Of a DNA stretch of 64,000 bases, positions 44,368 through 54,029 are shown in pieces; position 1 is the stretch's first letter, and each line of letters opens with the position of its first letter. This stretch comes from Novosphingobium sp. (GTDB lineage Bacteria; Pseudomonadota; Alphaproteobacteria; Sphingomonadales; Sphingomonadaceae): the NCBI GenBank assembly GCA_024236235.1, contig JACKKV010000003.1, positions 69,501 to 133,500 of the forward strand, in the 5' to 3' direction. Position numbers and translations under genes: made by a program. The notes under the pieces were generated by a model. That model searched no databases and was not told the origin of the DNA. It saw nothing but the letters and a program-made list of their open reading frames with translations.

Positions 44368-46173
44368 ATGCTGATGTCGCCTTACGAGGCCAGACTGGAC
44401 GCTTTAAGGAAAGAGCTTGCCGCGCGCGGACTGGATGGCTTCGTCATCCCGCTGTCGGACGAGCATATGTCCGAATATGTGGGGGAATATGCCCAACGCC
44501 TGCGCTGGCTGACCGGCTTTGACGGTTCGGCAGGGACGGCAGTGGTGCTGGCGGAGCGCGCGGCGATCTTCGTCGATGGCCGCTATACTCTGCAGGCGCG
44601 CGATCAGGTCGACGCCAATCTGTGGGATCACGAATCCGTGCCCCAGACCAGCCCCGCCAAATGGCTTCGCGCGCAGGCCGGCGCAGGTGCACGAATCGGC
44701 TATGATCCCTGGCTTCATTCAAGGAGCTGGACGGAGGCGACCGCCAAGACGCTGGGAAAGGCGGGGGCCGCGCTGGTGGCAGTGGACAGCAATCCGCTGG
44801 ACGCCATCTGGGCGGACCGCCCCACCCCTTCCGCAGCGCCCGCTATCCTTCATCCTGATCGCTTTGCCGGGCGTTCCAGCGCGGAAAAACTGGCCGATCT
44901 GTCGGGCTGGCTGCGCGCGGAGGGCCTGGATGCGGTCGTGATCGCCGCGCTCGATTCCATCGCCTGGCTGTTCAACATCCGCGGAAGCGACGTGGCGCGC
45001 ACGCCCGTTGTGCTCGCCTTTGCGATCGTGGACAGCAAGGGCGATGCGGATCTGTTCGTTACGCCTGGCAAGATTCCGCCCGAAGTGGCCACGCATCTGG
45101 GCCAGGCCGTGCAGGTTCGCCCGCGCGACGATTTTACCGCCGCGCTCGAAGCACTCGCCGGAAAACGGGTGGCGGTCGACAAGGAGCGCTGCGTCGCCGC
45201 GATTTTCGACCAGCTCGAACAAGGCTGGGCCGAGCTTGCCATCCATCGCGACCCCACCGTGCTGCCCCGCGCGGTCAAGAATACGGTCGAACAGGCCGGG
45301 CACCGCGCGGCGCAATTGCGGGACGGGGCGGCAGTGAGCCGGTTCCTTCACTGGCTGTCAGCAGAGGCGCCCAAAGGCGAAGTAAGCGAACTGGACGCCG
45401 CCGAACGCCTGCATGCCCTGCGCCGTGAAACGGGCGAATTGCGCGACCTGTCCTTCGACACCATATCGGGCAGCGGACCCAACGGCGCGATCGTCCATTA
45501 CCGGGTGTGCGAGGGCACCAATCGCCTGCTCGAACCCGGCAGCGTCTATCTGGTGGATTCGGGGGGGCAGTATGCAGACGGAACCACGGACATCACGCGC
45601 ACGGTGTGGATCAGCGGGGGTGAACCGCCCGCCGAAGTGTGCGAACGCTTCACCCGCGTCCTGAAGGGCCATATCGCGCTGGCCACCGCCAGCTTTCCCC
45701 GTGGCACTGCCGGATATCAGCTGGACACGCTGGCGCGCCAGTTCCTGTGGCAGGCAGGCCTCGACTATGCGCATGGCACCGGCCACGGGGTCGGCAGTTT
45801 CCTGTCCGTCCACGAAGGCCCGCAACGCATCAGCAAGGCCGCCGGCGGGCAGGCAGGGACCGAGCAGGAATTGCTGCCGGGCATGATCATTTCGAATGAA
45901 CCTGGTTACTACAAGTCAGGCGCCTACGGCATCCGCATCGAAAATCTGGTGCTGGTGGAGCCACGCGAAATCGCTGGGGCGGAAGGCGACTGGCTAGGCT
46001 TTGAAACGCTCACCCTGGTGCCGATCGACCGCACGCTGGTGGCCCCGGCGCTGCTTACCTCCGCCGAAAAAGACTGGTGGAACGTCTATCACGCGCGCGT
46101 GGCCAAGGCGCTTGCCCCGCAGTTGAACGGAGACGCGTTGGCATGGCTGCTCGATGCCTGTCTGCCGCTTTGA
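44368..46173 (+). CDS. Aminopeptidase P family protein (M24, Xaa-Pro type, long form)
   Basis: 601 residues, the three-domain long form: two creatinase-like N-terminal domains and a C-terminal pita-bread catalytic domain. Metal ligands are visible: DSGGQYADGTTDIT (two Asp, ~396-408), GTGHGVG (His, ~470), NEPGYY (Glu, ~510), GIRIENL (Glu, ~523). Cytosolic, no signal peptide. Removes N-terminal residues before proline. Confidence 0.94.
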   Translation: MLMSPYEARLDALRKELAARGLDGFVIPLSDEHMSEYVGEYAQRLRWLTGFDGSAGTAVVLAERAAIFVDGRYTLQARDQVDANLWDHESVPQTSPAKWLRAQAGAGARIGYDPWLHSRSWTEATAKTLGKAGAALVAVDSNPLDAIWADRPTPSAAPAILHPDRFAGRSSAEKLADLSGWLRAEGLDAVVIAALDSIAWLFNIRGSDVARTPVVLAFAIVDSKGDADLFVTPGKIPPEVATHLGQAVQVRPRDDFTAALEALAGKRVAVDKERCVAAIFDQLEQGWAELAIHRDPTVLPRAVKNTVEQAGHRAAQLRDGAAVSRFLHWLSAEAPKGEVSELDAAERLHALRRETGELRDLSFDTISGSGPNGAIVHYRVCEGTNRLLEPGSVYLVDSGGQYADGTTDITRTVWISGGEPPAEVCERFTRVLKGHIALATASFPRGTAGYQLDTLARQFLWQAGLDYAHGTGHGVGSFLSVHEGPQRISKAAGGQAGTEQELLPGMIISNEPGYYKSGAYGIRIENLVLVEPREIAGAEGDWLGFETLTLVPIDRTLVAPALLTSAEKDWWNVYHARVAKALAPQLNGDALAWLLDACLPL

Positions 46174-46348
46174 CGGCAAGCTTGCGCGGCGATGAATGCC
46201 TCGTTCCGCCTGCGACAATATTCGTCGCTCTATGGAGCGTTCAGCAAGGTTCGCGCAAATTCGTGCGGCCATACTACATTTCAGAGTTGCGGCAGGGAGG
46301 CCAGACCCCCCTCCAGCAACTCACCCCGTCGTTCAAAGGAGTATGAAG

Positions 46349-46882
46349 ATGCGTAAACTGACCATTGCCCTTTCCGCGGCCGCGCTGTGTGCCGGCGGCA
46401 TTGCCTATGCAGGACCGGGCATGAAGGATCGCGGCGATACGACCCGCGCACAGGCGCAGGAACACGGCGCCGAAATGTTCGCGCAAATGGATGCCAATGG
46501 CGATGGCGTGATCAATGATGCTGACCGCAAAACCCGCAAGGATGCGCGTTTTGACGCACTCGACAGTGACGGCAATGGCGTGCTGAGCCGCGAGGAATTT
46601 GCCGCCGGTCAGGGCATGCGCGGACACGGCAAGGGCAAGGATGACATGGACGGAAGCAGGCGTGGCCAGATGCGTGACCATGCCGGAAAGATGAAGGAGC
46701 GCGCTGACACCAATGGCGACGGTTCGGTGAGCAAGGCCGAGTTTGACGCCGCGCATATGGCCATGTTCGACAAGGCTGACGCGAATGGCGATGGCACGGT
46801 GACCAATGAAGAGCGCCGCGCCGCCTTCAAGGAGATGCGCGCCAAGGGTCGTGACCGCACCGGTAACGACAACGCCAAGTAA
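46349..46882 (+). CDS. EF-hand calcium-binding secreted protein
   Basis: 177 residues. Signal peptide MRKLTIALSAAALCAGGIAYA, then four EF-hand loops: DANGDGVINDAD, DSDGNGVLSREE, DTNGDGSVSKAE and DANGDGTVTNEE, each with Asp/Asn at positions 1, 3, 5 and an acid at 12 in most. A Met/Gly/Lys/Asp-rich middle links loops 2 and 3. The ATG at 46349 is seven bases after AGGAG, better than the ATG at 46343. Periplasmic calcium buffering or sensing is inferred. Hairpin terminator follows. Confidence 0.9.
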   Translation: MRKLTIALSAAALCAGGIAYAGPGMKDRGDTTRAQAQEHGAEMFAQMDANGDGVINDADRKTRKDARFDALDSDGNGVLSREEFAAGQGMRGHGKGKDDMDGSRRGQMRDHAGKMKERADTNGDGSVSKAEFDAAHMAMFDKADANGDGTVTNEERRAAFKEMRAKGRDRTGNDNAK

Positions 46883-46917
46883 GCCCGCGCAAGTAAGCCG
46901 CGCCAAGTAAACCAATC

Positions 46918-46951
46918 GCGCCGGACTTCGCTGAGAGGTCCGGCGCGCTTT
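46918..46951. terminator. Terminator between the EF-hand gene and the HerA-like gene
   Basis: GCGCCGGAC and GTCCGGCGC pair perfectly over an 11-base loop, followed by GCTTT. It lies between convergent genes and can serve both. Confidence 0.7.
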
Positions 46952-46969
46952 ACTCTATCTGCCACAATG

Positions 46970-48568
46970 TCAGCGCATCAGCCCGCCGATAAGATTGCGG
47001 GCGAAGCGACCCAGCCCCGGGATGCCGATGGCCTTGCCGATCTCGTTCGCGATGGTTCCGCCAGCGGCACTGGCCGCGCTTGCCTTGGGGTTGGCACGGC
47101 TGGTCTTGCCGGAAAGCTTGCCGGCCAGGATCGATCCGGCACTGGCCGCCGCCGCCCCAGCCGCCGCCTTGGCCACTTTCCCGCCGATCCCGTCCCACAG
47201 GCTGGCGGATTTGCGTTCGCGCTTGCCCACTTCGGCCTCGCCCTTTTCGGCCACTTCTTCCGCGGTGGCGGCCGCGTCAGCGATTTTCTGCGCGATCACG
47301 TCTTCCGCGCTCTCGCGATCCACAGCCGTATCATATTTTCCGTCCAGCGGGCTGACTGACTGGATGATCGCCCGTTCCTTGGGCGTCAGCGGCCCCAGCC
47401 GGGAACGCGGCGGCTTCACCAGCGTGCGCTGAACCACGCTGGGGGCGCCATCTTCCATGAGCGTCGACACGAGCGCTTCGCCGACCTTGAGTGCGGTGAT
47501 CGCGGCTTCCACGTCGAGATCGGGATTGACGCGGAACGTCTCGGCGGCAGCCTTGATCGCCTTCTGGTCGCGCGGGGTAAAGGCACGCAGCGCATGCTGC
47601 ACGCGATTGCCAAGCTGTCCTGCCACTTCCTCCGGAACGTCAATCGGGTTCTGGGTCACGAAATAGACGCCGACCCCCTTGGAACGGATCAGGCGCACGA
47701 CCTGTTCGATCTTGTCCTGCAAGGCCTTGGGCGCATCGTCGAACAGCAGATGGGCCTCGTCAAAGAAGAACACCAGCCGGGGCTTTTCCGGATCGCCCAC
47801 TTCGGGCAGCACTTCGAACAATTCGGCCAGCAGCCACAGCAGGAAAGTGGCGTACAGCTTGGGGCTGCGCATCAGCTTGTCTGCGGCCAGCACATTGACA
47901 TAGCCGCGCCCCTGTTCGTCCAGTTTTAGGAAATCAGTGATTTCCAGCGCGGGTTCGCCAAAGAACCGGTCCGCCCCCTGGCTTTCAAAGGACAGCAGCT
48001 GGCGCTGGATCGCACCGATGCTGGCTTTGGTGACATTGCCGTATTTCGTGGTCAGTTCCGCCGCGTTTTCCGCCGTATGCGCCAGCATCGCCTGCAAATC
48101 ACCCATGTCGAGCAACAGCAATCCCTGTTCATCGGCATAGCGAAAGACAATCTGCAGCACCCCTTCCTGCGTTTCGTTAAGGTCCAGCAGGCGGGCCAGC
48201 AGCAGCGGCCCCATCTCCGAAATGGTGGTGCGGATGGGGTGCCCCTGCTCACCATAAAGATCCCAGAAGATCGCCGGATTGTCGGAATAGGCGTAATCAT
48301 CCATGCCCAGTTCCTTCGCCCGCGCTTCCAGCTTGTCCGCATGCTTGAAGGCAGGCGATCCGGGCATGGCGATGCCGGACAAATCGCCTTTCACATCTGC
48401 CACGAACACCGGCACGCCTTCGGCAGAGAAGCTTTCGGCCAGGCCCTGCAACGTTACCGTCTTGCCCGTGCCGGTGGCGCCCGCGATCAGGCCATGGCGG
48501 TTGGCCCGCCCCAGATTGAGCACCTGCCGTTCGCCATTGGCGCCCAACCCGATGAAAATGTCACTCAT
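46970..48568 (-). CDS. HerA/YjgR-like ATPase (DUF853)
   Basis: 532 residues. Walker A GATGTGKT at 30-37, Walker B LVFFFDEAHLLFDD, and ARF-like YFVTQNPIDVPEEV are in the HerA-FtsK order. The family (YjgR, DUF853) consists of hexameric DNA or protein translocase-like ATPases of unknown job. The last ~70 residues are Ala/Gly/Lys-rich and look like a flexible or membrane-touching tail. ATG 48568 follows AAGGAACT. Not linked to a NurA nuclease, so the archaeal-type HerA-NurA role is unlikely. Confidence 0.88.
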   Translation of the reverse strand: MSDIFIGLGANGERQVLNLGRANRHGLIAGATGTGKTVTLQGLAESFSAEGVPVFVADVKGDLSGIAMPGSPAFKHADKLEARAKELGMDDYAYSDNPAIFWDLYGEQGHPIRTTISEMGPLLLARLLDLNETQEGVLQIVFRYADEQGLLLLDMGDLQAMLAHTAENAAELTTKYGNVTKASIGAIQRQLLSFESQGADRFFGEPALEITDFLKLDEQGRGYVNVLAADKLMRSPKLYATFLLWLLAELFEVLPEVGDPEKPRLVFFFDEAHLLFDDAPKALQDKIEQVVRLIRSKGVGVYFVTQNPIDVPEEVAGQLGNRVQHALRAFTPRDQKAIKAAAETFRVNPDLDVEAAITALKVGEALVSTLMEDGAPSVVQRTLVKPPRSRLGPLTPKERAIIQSVSPLDGKYDTAVDRESAEDVIAQKIADAAATAEEVAEKGEAEVGKRERKSASLWDGIGGKVAKAAAGAAAASAGSILAGKLSGKTSRANPKASAASAAGGTIANEIGKAIGIPGLGRFARNLIGGLMR

Positions 48569-48669
48569 GCCGGTCAGTTCCTTCAAATCGCGTCAGGCGC
48601 TGGTTCTGGACAGCGCGTCGCGCATGGTCAAGCGCTCGACTTGCGGCGCAAAGCGGCTAAGGCGGAAAA

Positions 48670-50502
48670 ATGGCCAGGCGCGAACCCTTTGTCCTGCTGG
48701 ATGACGCGCGCAGCTCGGGCGCCAGTGATGCCCGGCTGTTCGAACGGCCGCGCGCCCTGTTCGTCGCGCGCCGCCCCGAAGAAGTAGCCGAAGTTCTCGA
48801 AAGCGCTGATCGTGCGCGGCACGAAGGCGGGGGCACACTGGCCGGATATATCGCTTATGAGGCGGGACTGGCGCTGGAACCGCGGCTGGCCCCGTTGGCG
48901 GCAGCGCGCTGCGGCGCGAGCGGGCCGCTGGTGTGGCTTGGCCTGTTTGACGAAGCGACAATCATTCCCGCCGCGCAGATACCTGAATGGCTGGCCACGC
49001 ATGCAGGGGAAAGTTCACCCCCCGCCATAGGTCCGCTGGAACCGCAAATATCGCCCGGCGGATATGTGCAGGCTTTCGAGACGTTGCGCGAAGCGATCCG
49101 GTCCGGCGACATTTATCAGGCAAACCTCACATTCCCGCTGGCGGGCAGCTGGCGCGGCGACCCGCTGGCGCTTTACGCAGCCATCCGCCCGGATGCGGGC
49201 GCGGGCTATGGCGGGCTGGTGTTCGACGGTTCGCACTGGCTGCTCAGCTTTTCGCCAGAACTGTTCTTTGCGATCCACGGCGAAGCAGCCAAGGTCAAGC
49301 CGATGAAAGGTACGCGCCCGCGCGGGCGCACCGCCGCAGAAGACGCGGCCCTGGCCAGCGAACTGGCCGCTTCGGACAAGGACCGGGCTGAAAACCTGAT
49401 GATCGTTGACCTGATGCGCAACGATCTTGCCCGGGTCAGCATTGCGGGCAGCGTGGCGGTGGACGCGCCCTTCACCGTCGAAACCTATCCCACGGTGCAT
49501 CAGATGGTTTCCACCGTGCGTGCGCGCCTGAAGCCGGAAACCAGCGCAGCGGACATGATTCGCGCGCTGTTTCCCTGCGGTTCGATCACTGGCGCGCCCA
49601 AGATCCGGGCGATGGAACTGATCGGCGAGGTGGAACGCGACGCGCGTGGACCCTATTGCGGCGCAATCGGGCGGATTGGCCCCTTCGCCCCAGACGGAAC
49701 TGGCGATGCCGCGTTCAATGTGGCAATCCGCACCTTGCGGCTGACCCCTGGAGAAGGCGGTGGAGGCCGCGCGGTACTGGGCGTGGGTTCGGCGATCGTG
49801 GCGGATTCGCATAGCCTGCAGGAATGGCGAGAGTGCCTGATCAAGGGGGGATTTGTGCGCCATTCCCATGCGCAAGACAGCGTCGCCGCTTTCGATCTGA
49901 TAGAAAGCATGCGCTTCGATCCCGAGGAGGGGGTTCCCCTGCTCGAACTCCATCTCGAACGGCTGAAGGCCAGCGCCGCCGAACTGGGCTTTTCCTTTGA
50001 CCGGCACGCTGCCCGCAACCAGATCCAGGCGCTGTGCTTCGAACTCGAATCGGCGGCGCGGCTGCGGCTCGTACTGGCGCGCAGCGGCGCTACTGCGCTC
50101 GAAGCCGCGCCATTGCCCCCGCCGCTCCCAGTGCCGCTCGCCTGCGTCCTGCTGCCTGTGCCGGTCGATCCGGGTGACTGGCGGCTGCGCCACAAGACCA
50201 GCGACCGGGGATTTTACGAAGATGCGCTGGGCGTCGCCCACGCGGCAGGCGCGGCGGAGGCACTGCTGCTGCGCGATGACGGGCTGGTCACCGAGGGGGC
50301 CTTCACCAATATTTTTATCGAACGCGAAGGGCAGCTGGTGACACCATCAGCCACGTTGGGCCTGCTGCCCGGCGTATTGCGGCGCTCCCTGCTGGACAGC
50401 GGCCGGGCGGTGGAAGGCGAAGTGCGGCTGGAAGACCTCGCCCAGGGGTTCCTGATTGGCAATGCCCTGCGCGGGCTGATGGAAGCAAGGTTGCTGGCAT
50501 GA
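48670..50502 (+). CDS. pabB: Aminodeoxychorismate synthase PabB fused to PabC-like lyase
   Basis: 610 residues. The N-terminal ~390 residues are chorismate-binding PabB with MKGTRPRG near 212 (lysine nucleophile of ADC synthase), ENLMIVDLMRNDLARV and GSITGAPKIRAME. From about 406 a class IV aminotransferase follows, with PLP lysine in RHKTSDRG (about 508) and VTEGAFTNIFIE; this part makes p-aminobenzoate from ADC. So one chain carries the last two steps to the folate pABA ring. Overlaps the next gene by four bases. AAGGCGG precedes the ATG. Confidence 0.93.
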   Translation: MARREPFVLLDDARSSGASDARLFERPRALFVARRPEEVAEVLESADRARHEGGGTLAGYIAYEAGLALEPRLAPLAAARCGASGPLVWLGLFDEATIIPAAQIPEWLATHAGESSPPAIGPLEPQISPGGYVQAFETLREAIRSGDIYQANLTFPLAGSWRGDPLALYAAIRPDAGAGYGGLVFDGSHWLLSFSPELFFAIHGEAAKVKPMKGTRPRGRTAAEDAALASELAASDKDRAENLMIVDLMRNDLARVSIAGSVAVDAPFTVETYPTVHQMVSTVRARLKPETSAADMIRALFPCGSITGAPKIRAMELIGEVERDARGPYCGAIGRIGPFAPDGTGDAAFNVAIRTLRLTPGEGGGGRAVLGVGSAIVADSHSLQEWRECLIKGGFVRHSHAQDSVAAFDLIESMRFDPEEGVPLLELHLERLKASAAELGFSFDRHAARNQIQALCFELESAARLRLVLARSGATALEAAPLPPPLPVPLACVLLPVPVDPGDWRLRHKTSDRGFYEDALGVAHAAGAAEALLLRDDGLVTEGAFTNIFIEREGQLVTPSATLGLLPGVLRRSLLDSGRAVEGEVRLEDLAQGFLIGNALRGLMEARLLA

Positions 50503-51665
50503 TGATTTCCGAAGCGCTGAAACGTATCGCCCCCTCGCGCACCACCGCCATGACTGACCGGGCGACCCAGCTAAGGGCTGAGGGGCGCGACATCATCTCG
50601 CTCTCGGTCGGGGAACCGGATTTTGACACGCCTGCGCATGTGCTGGACGCGGCCAGGGCCGCGCTCGATGCGGGCCAGACCAGATATACCCCGGTTGGCG
50701 GGACCGCAGCGATGAAGCAGGCTGCGGCACTGCATTTCCGCCGCGATCTGGGGCTGGACGTTCCCGTCTCGCAGGTGACGGTCAGCGCGGGCGGCAAACA
50801 GGCGATCTTCCATGCGCTGATGGCCACCGTCAGTCATGGGGATGATGTGCTGGTTCCCAGCCCCTGGTGGGTCAGCTATCCCGAAATCGTCCGCTTCGCC
50901 GGCGGCAATGTCGTGCCGATCCTCACCAATGCCGCGCACGGTTTCCGGTTTACTGCTGGAGAGCTCGAATCGGCGATCACGCCGCGCACGCAATGGTTGA
51001 TGCTGAACAGCCCGGGCAACCCGACCGGCGCGGTCTATCCCGCCGGGATGCTGCGCGCGCTGGCCGATGTGCTGCGCCGCCATCCCCGTGTCCTGGTGCT
51101 GTCTGACGATATTTACGCGCCACTGATCTATGCGGATGAACCGCATACCACGCTAGCCGCCATTGCCCCCGACCTGGCCGACCGGATTCTGACCGTTTCA
51201 GGCGTCTCGAAAAGCCATGCAATGACCGGCTTCCGGATCGGTGTGGCGACGGGCCCGGAATGGCTGATCCAGGCGATGGAACGGTTGCAATCCCATTCCT
51301 CGGGCAACCCCTGTTCGATCAGCCAGGCCGCAGCCGTCGCGGCCTTTACCGGCCCTCAGGATTTCCTTGCCGACTGGCGCGCGACGTTTAAGGCGCGGCG
51401 CGACCTGGTGGTGGCCGGGGTGAATGCTGTGCCCGGCCTGTCCTGCCCGGTTCCCGACGGCGCGTTCTACCTCTTCGTCGATGCGACCCCGCTGATGGAC
51501 CGCTTCAAGGATGACGAGGCGCTGGCGCTGCATCTGCTCGATCATGGCGTCGCCGTGGTCGCGGCATCGGCATTTGGCGGCAGGAACGGATTTCGAATCA
51601 GCTTCGCTGCCGCTGAAGCCACCCTGCGCGAGGCGTTGGCCCGCATCGCCGCCGCTCTTTCATGA
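50499..51665 (+). CDS. Class I/II PLP-dependent aminotransferase (AspC-like, subgroup Ib)
   Basis: 388 residues. PLP lysine in SGVSKSHAMTGFRIG (about 237), NPTGAVYP with the pyridine-ring partner Asn, DDIYAPLIY, and the C-terminal arginine in GFRISFAA. Aspartate or aromatic amino acids are the likely substrates. Coupled to both neighbours by ATGA-type overlaps (pabB stop before it, pseudouridine synthase start after). Confidence 0.92.
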   Translation: MMISEALKRIAPSRTTAMTDRATQLRAEGRDIISLSVGEPDFDTPAHVLDAARAALDAGQTRYTPVGGTAAMKQAAALHFRRDLGLDVPVSQVTVSAGGKQAIFHALMATVSHGDDVLVPSPWWVSYPEIVRFAGGNVVPILTNAAHGFRFTAGELESAITPRTQWLMLNSPGNPTGAVYPAGMLRALADVLRRHPRVLVLSDDIYAPLIYADEPHTTLAAIAPDLADRILTVSGVSKSHAMTGFRIGVATGPEWLIQAMERLQSHSSGNPCSISQAAAVAAFTGPQDFLADWRATFKARRDLVVAGVNAVPGLSCPVPDGAFYLFVDATPLMDRFKDDEALALHLLDHGVAVVAASAFGGRNGFRISFAAAEATLREALARIAAALS

Positions 51666-52318
51666 ATGCCATCCCGATCCTGTTCGAAGATGCCGAAGCG
51701 CTGGTGATCGACAAGCCGGGTGGCCTGCCGATCGAGCGCCCCCGGCGCGGCGGGACCGCGCTCAGCGATCAGCTCGATATGCTGCGGCTGGGTTTTCAGC
51801 GCCAGCCCGCGCCGGTCCACCGGCTCGACGCCGATACCTCCGGTTGCCTGCTCCTGGCCCGCAACCCCAAGGCGCTCAAGCGATTCGCGGCAGCTTTCGA
51901 GGCGCGCGAAGTCGAAAAGACCTATCTCGGGCTGGTCACGGGCGAGATCGCGCAGGAAAGCGGCACGATCGAACTGGCATTATCCAAGATCAGTTCCGCT
52001 GCCGATGGCTGGCGGATGATCGTCGCACGACAGGGCAAGCCTTCCATCACCCACTGGCGGCGGCTGACCGTGGCGGACGGGCTCTCGCTGGTCAAATTCA
52101 CGCCGGTCACAGGCCGTACGCACCAGATCCGCGTTCATGCGCAGGCCGGCCTGGGTCATGCGCTGCTGGGCGATCCGGTCTATGGCAGACCCGATCCGCG
52201 CGCCGGACGCACCATGCTTCATGCCGCCGAACTGGTGGTGCAACGGGGCGCGAAGCCGCCAATCCGCGCTCATGCGCCGCTGCCAGCGGAGTTTGCCGCA
52301 CTTGGCTTTCACGAGTGA
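51662..52318 (+). CDS. RluA-family RNA pseudouridine synthase
   Basis: 218 residues. Catalytic motif HRLDADTSGCLLLA near 53-66 with the aspartate, then VEKTYLGLV, and TGRTHQIRVHAQ. No S4 domain, so a short single-domain enzyme. Target (rRNA or tRNA uridine) is not clear. Translationally coupled to the aminotransferase. Confidence 0.92.
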   Translation: MNAIPILFEDAEALVIDKPGGLPIERPRRGGTALSDQLDMLRLGFQRQPAPVHRLDADTSGCLLLARNPKALKRFAAAFEAREVEKTYLGLVTGEIAQESGTIELALSKISSAADGWRMIVARQGKPSITHWRRLTVADGLSLVKFTPVTGRTHQIRVHAQAGLGHALLGDPVYGRPDPRAGRTMLHAAELVVQRGAKPPIRAHAPLPAEFAALGFHE

Positions 52319-52324
52319 CGCGGC

Positions 52325-52738
52325 TTGACGCAAGCTAACGATCTGACCGAACGGGCGCTGGCACTGGTGGATGAAAGCTTCATCGCCGCATCCGGGCCGG
52401 GCGGCCAGAATGTGAACAAGGTCGCCACGGCAGTGCAATTGCGGCTCGATGTTTTCGCCCTGCGTCTGCCGCCGCCGGTGTTCCACCGGCTGAAGGCGCT
52501 GGCGGGCAGCCGCATGAACGCCCGGGGCGAGATCGTTTTGACCGCACGCAGCCATCGTACACAGGAAGCAAACCGCACCGACGCACGGGCGCGCCTCGGC
52601 GCATTGCTCGAACAGGCGCAGCTCGAGCCGGCACAACGCAAGAAGTCGCAGCTTAACCGGCTGGGCAAGCAGAAACGGCTGGAGGGCAAGAAACGGCGCG
52701 GGGCGGTCAAGGCTGGTCGCGGCAAGGTGGATTGGTAG
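52325..52738 (+). CDS. arfB: Ribosome-rescue peptidyl-tRNA hydrolase ArfB
   Basis: 137 residues. GGQ motif at 26-28 in SGPGGQNVNKV and a strongly basic C-terminal tail (RKKSQLNRLGKQKRLEGKKRR) that enters the mRNA channel of stalled ribosomes. The start is a TTG six bases after the previous stop; no nearer ATG exists. Fourth gene of the overlapping run begun by pabB. Confidence 0.93.
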   Translation: MTQANDLTERALALVDESFIAASGPGGQNVNKVATAVQLRLDVFALRLPPPVFHRLKALAGSRMNARGEIVLTARSHRTQEANRTDARARLGALLEQAQLEPAQRKKSQLNRLGKQKRLEGKKRRGAVKAGRGKVDW

Positions 52739-52872
52739 GCGCAGGTCGCACGCCCGCGCGCTTGACTTTTCTGCCTTCGTGTCGCAATGGCCGCGCCCGG
52801 AAGGGCGGTGCTGGCGCGCCGCTTTATTGTTTCGGCCGCCACGGCCGCATTTATGGAATTTAGGAACACGCC

Positions 52873-53040
52873 ATGGCGAAGCCTGCAACCGTCAAGATCC
52901 GGCTGGTCTCCACCGCTGACACCGGCTTTTTCTACGTGACGAAGAAGAACCCGCGCAACATCACGGAAAAGATGAGCTTCCGCAAATATGATCCGGTCGC
53001 GCGCAAGCACGTCGAATTCAAGGAAGCCAAGATCAAGTAA
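52873..53040 (+). CDS. rpmG: Ribosomal protein bL33
   Basis: 55 residues beginning MAKPATVKIRLVSTADTGFF and ending VEFKEAKIK; the core YVTKKNPRN and KMSFRKYDP are typical. It has no Cys pairs, so it is the zinc-free C- form. Start ATG after GGAAC. A TTGACT hexamer at 52762 may be its -35 element. Confidence 0.97.
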   Translation: MAKPATVKIRLVSTADTGFFYVTKKNPRNITEKMSFRKYDPVARKHVEFKEAKIK

Positions 53041-53094
53041 GGCCCCTTTCCGGGTTCACCGCGAGTTCAAGCCCGCAACTGCAAGGGAGAGGGC

Positions 53095-53769
53095 ATGAAC
53101 AAGACACTGGCACTCATCTCCGCGCCGATTCGCGTCGGCCTTGCCGGGGCGCTTGCCCTGGCCGTTCCCGCTACAACCGCCTTCGCGGTCACCCCGTCGC
53201 AAAGTGCGCCATCGCAGGCCGCACAGCCCGCCGCAATGGATCGCGCGGTTGCGGCCCTGCGCGGCATTTCGACATTGCGCGCCGATTTCGTGCAGACTGA
53301 CCGCAGCGGACAACGCCTGACCGGGGTGCTCACGCTAAAGCGCCCGGGCAAGATCCGCTTCCAGTATCAGGACGACGCGAAGATGCTGATCGTCGGGGAT
53401 GGTTCTGCTCTGACCCTGATCGATTACGAGGTGAACCAGGTCCAGCGCTGGCCGATCAAGAAAAGCCCGCTTGGCGCACTGCTGGACCCTTCCCGCGATG
53501 TGAGCCGCTACGGTCGGCTTGTTCCCACCGGCAACGCCGATGTCACAAGCATCGAGGTGCGCGACCCCAAACGCCCGGAATTCGGCACCATCACGATGAT
53601 ATTCGTGAAAGACGCCGGGGCTCCCGGCGGGCTCGAACTGGTCAGCTGGGTGGCGCTCGATTCACAGAACAAGCGCACCACCGTGCGCCTCTCGAATCAC
53701 CGCTATGGAATCGACGTTCCCAACTCGACATTCAGCTTCAAAGATCCCCGCCGCACGGGTCGTCGCTGA
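53095..53769 (+). CDS. lolA: Outer-membrane lipoprotein carrier LolA
   Basis: 224 residues. Signal peptide (MNKTLALISAPIRVGLAGAL, cleavage near AFA-VT), then the family frame RADFVQTDRSGQRLTGVLTLKRPGKIRFQY and later NSTFSFKDPR. Carries lipoproteins across the periplasm after Lgt processing. Preceded by GGGAGAGGGC at the ATG 53095 and closed by a strong terminator at 53951. Confidence 0.93.
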   Translation: MNKTLALISAPIRVGLAGALALAVPATTAFAVTPSQSAPSQAAQPAAMDRAVAALRGISTLRADFVQTDRSGQRLTGVLTLKRPGKIRFQYQDDAKMLIVGDGSALTLIDYEVNQVQRWPIKKSPLGALLDPSRDVSRYGRLVPTGNADVTSIEVRDPKRPEFGTITMIFVKDAGAPGGLELVSWVALDSQNKRTTVRLSNHRYGIDVPNSTFSFKDPRRTGRR

Positions 53770-53950
53770 GAACAAACGCCCCGGCCCTCAATTGTTCGCC
53801 GCAAGCGTCAAAATGAAGCGTTCCGTTCATTCGGCAGAAAGCAGGGGCGGACTAAAAGATACTCACAAGGCGGCGAGAGGCGGGTTTTCCCCCCTGTTAC
53901 CCCGGTCTCTCCCCAAGGTCGCCTTGGACAGCGTGACGAACGCTCGAACG

Positions 53951-53993
53951 AACCCTCGTCCCAATGCCCCCGGGACGAGGGTTTTTCGTTTTG
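53951..53993 (+). terminator. Strong Rho-independent terminator after lolA
   Basis: AACCCTCGTCCC pairs perfectly with GGGACGAGGGTT over a 9-base loop and is followed by TTTCGTTTTGTT. The preceding 180 bases after the lolA stop show no gene. Confidence 0.88.
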
Positions 53994-54029
53994 TTGCGGG
54001 ACGCAGGGCTTGGCCCTAAGGCCTGTGCC

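Noticed and set aside
46970..48568. HerA-NurA or antiphage HerA system
   Set aside because: The ATPase is of the common DUF853/YjgR type and no NurA, SIR2 or DUF4297 partner adjoins; the SIR2-like gene is 5 kb away on the far side of two peptidase genes.
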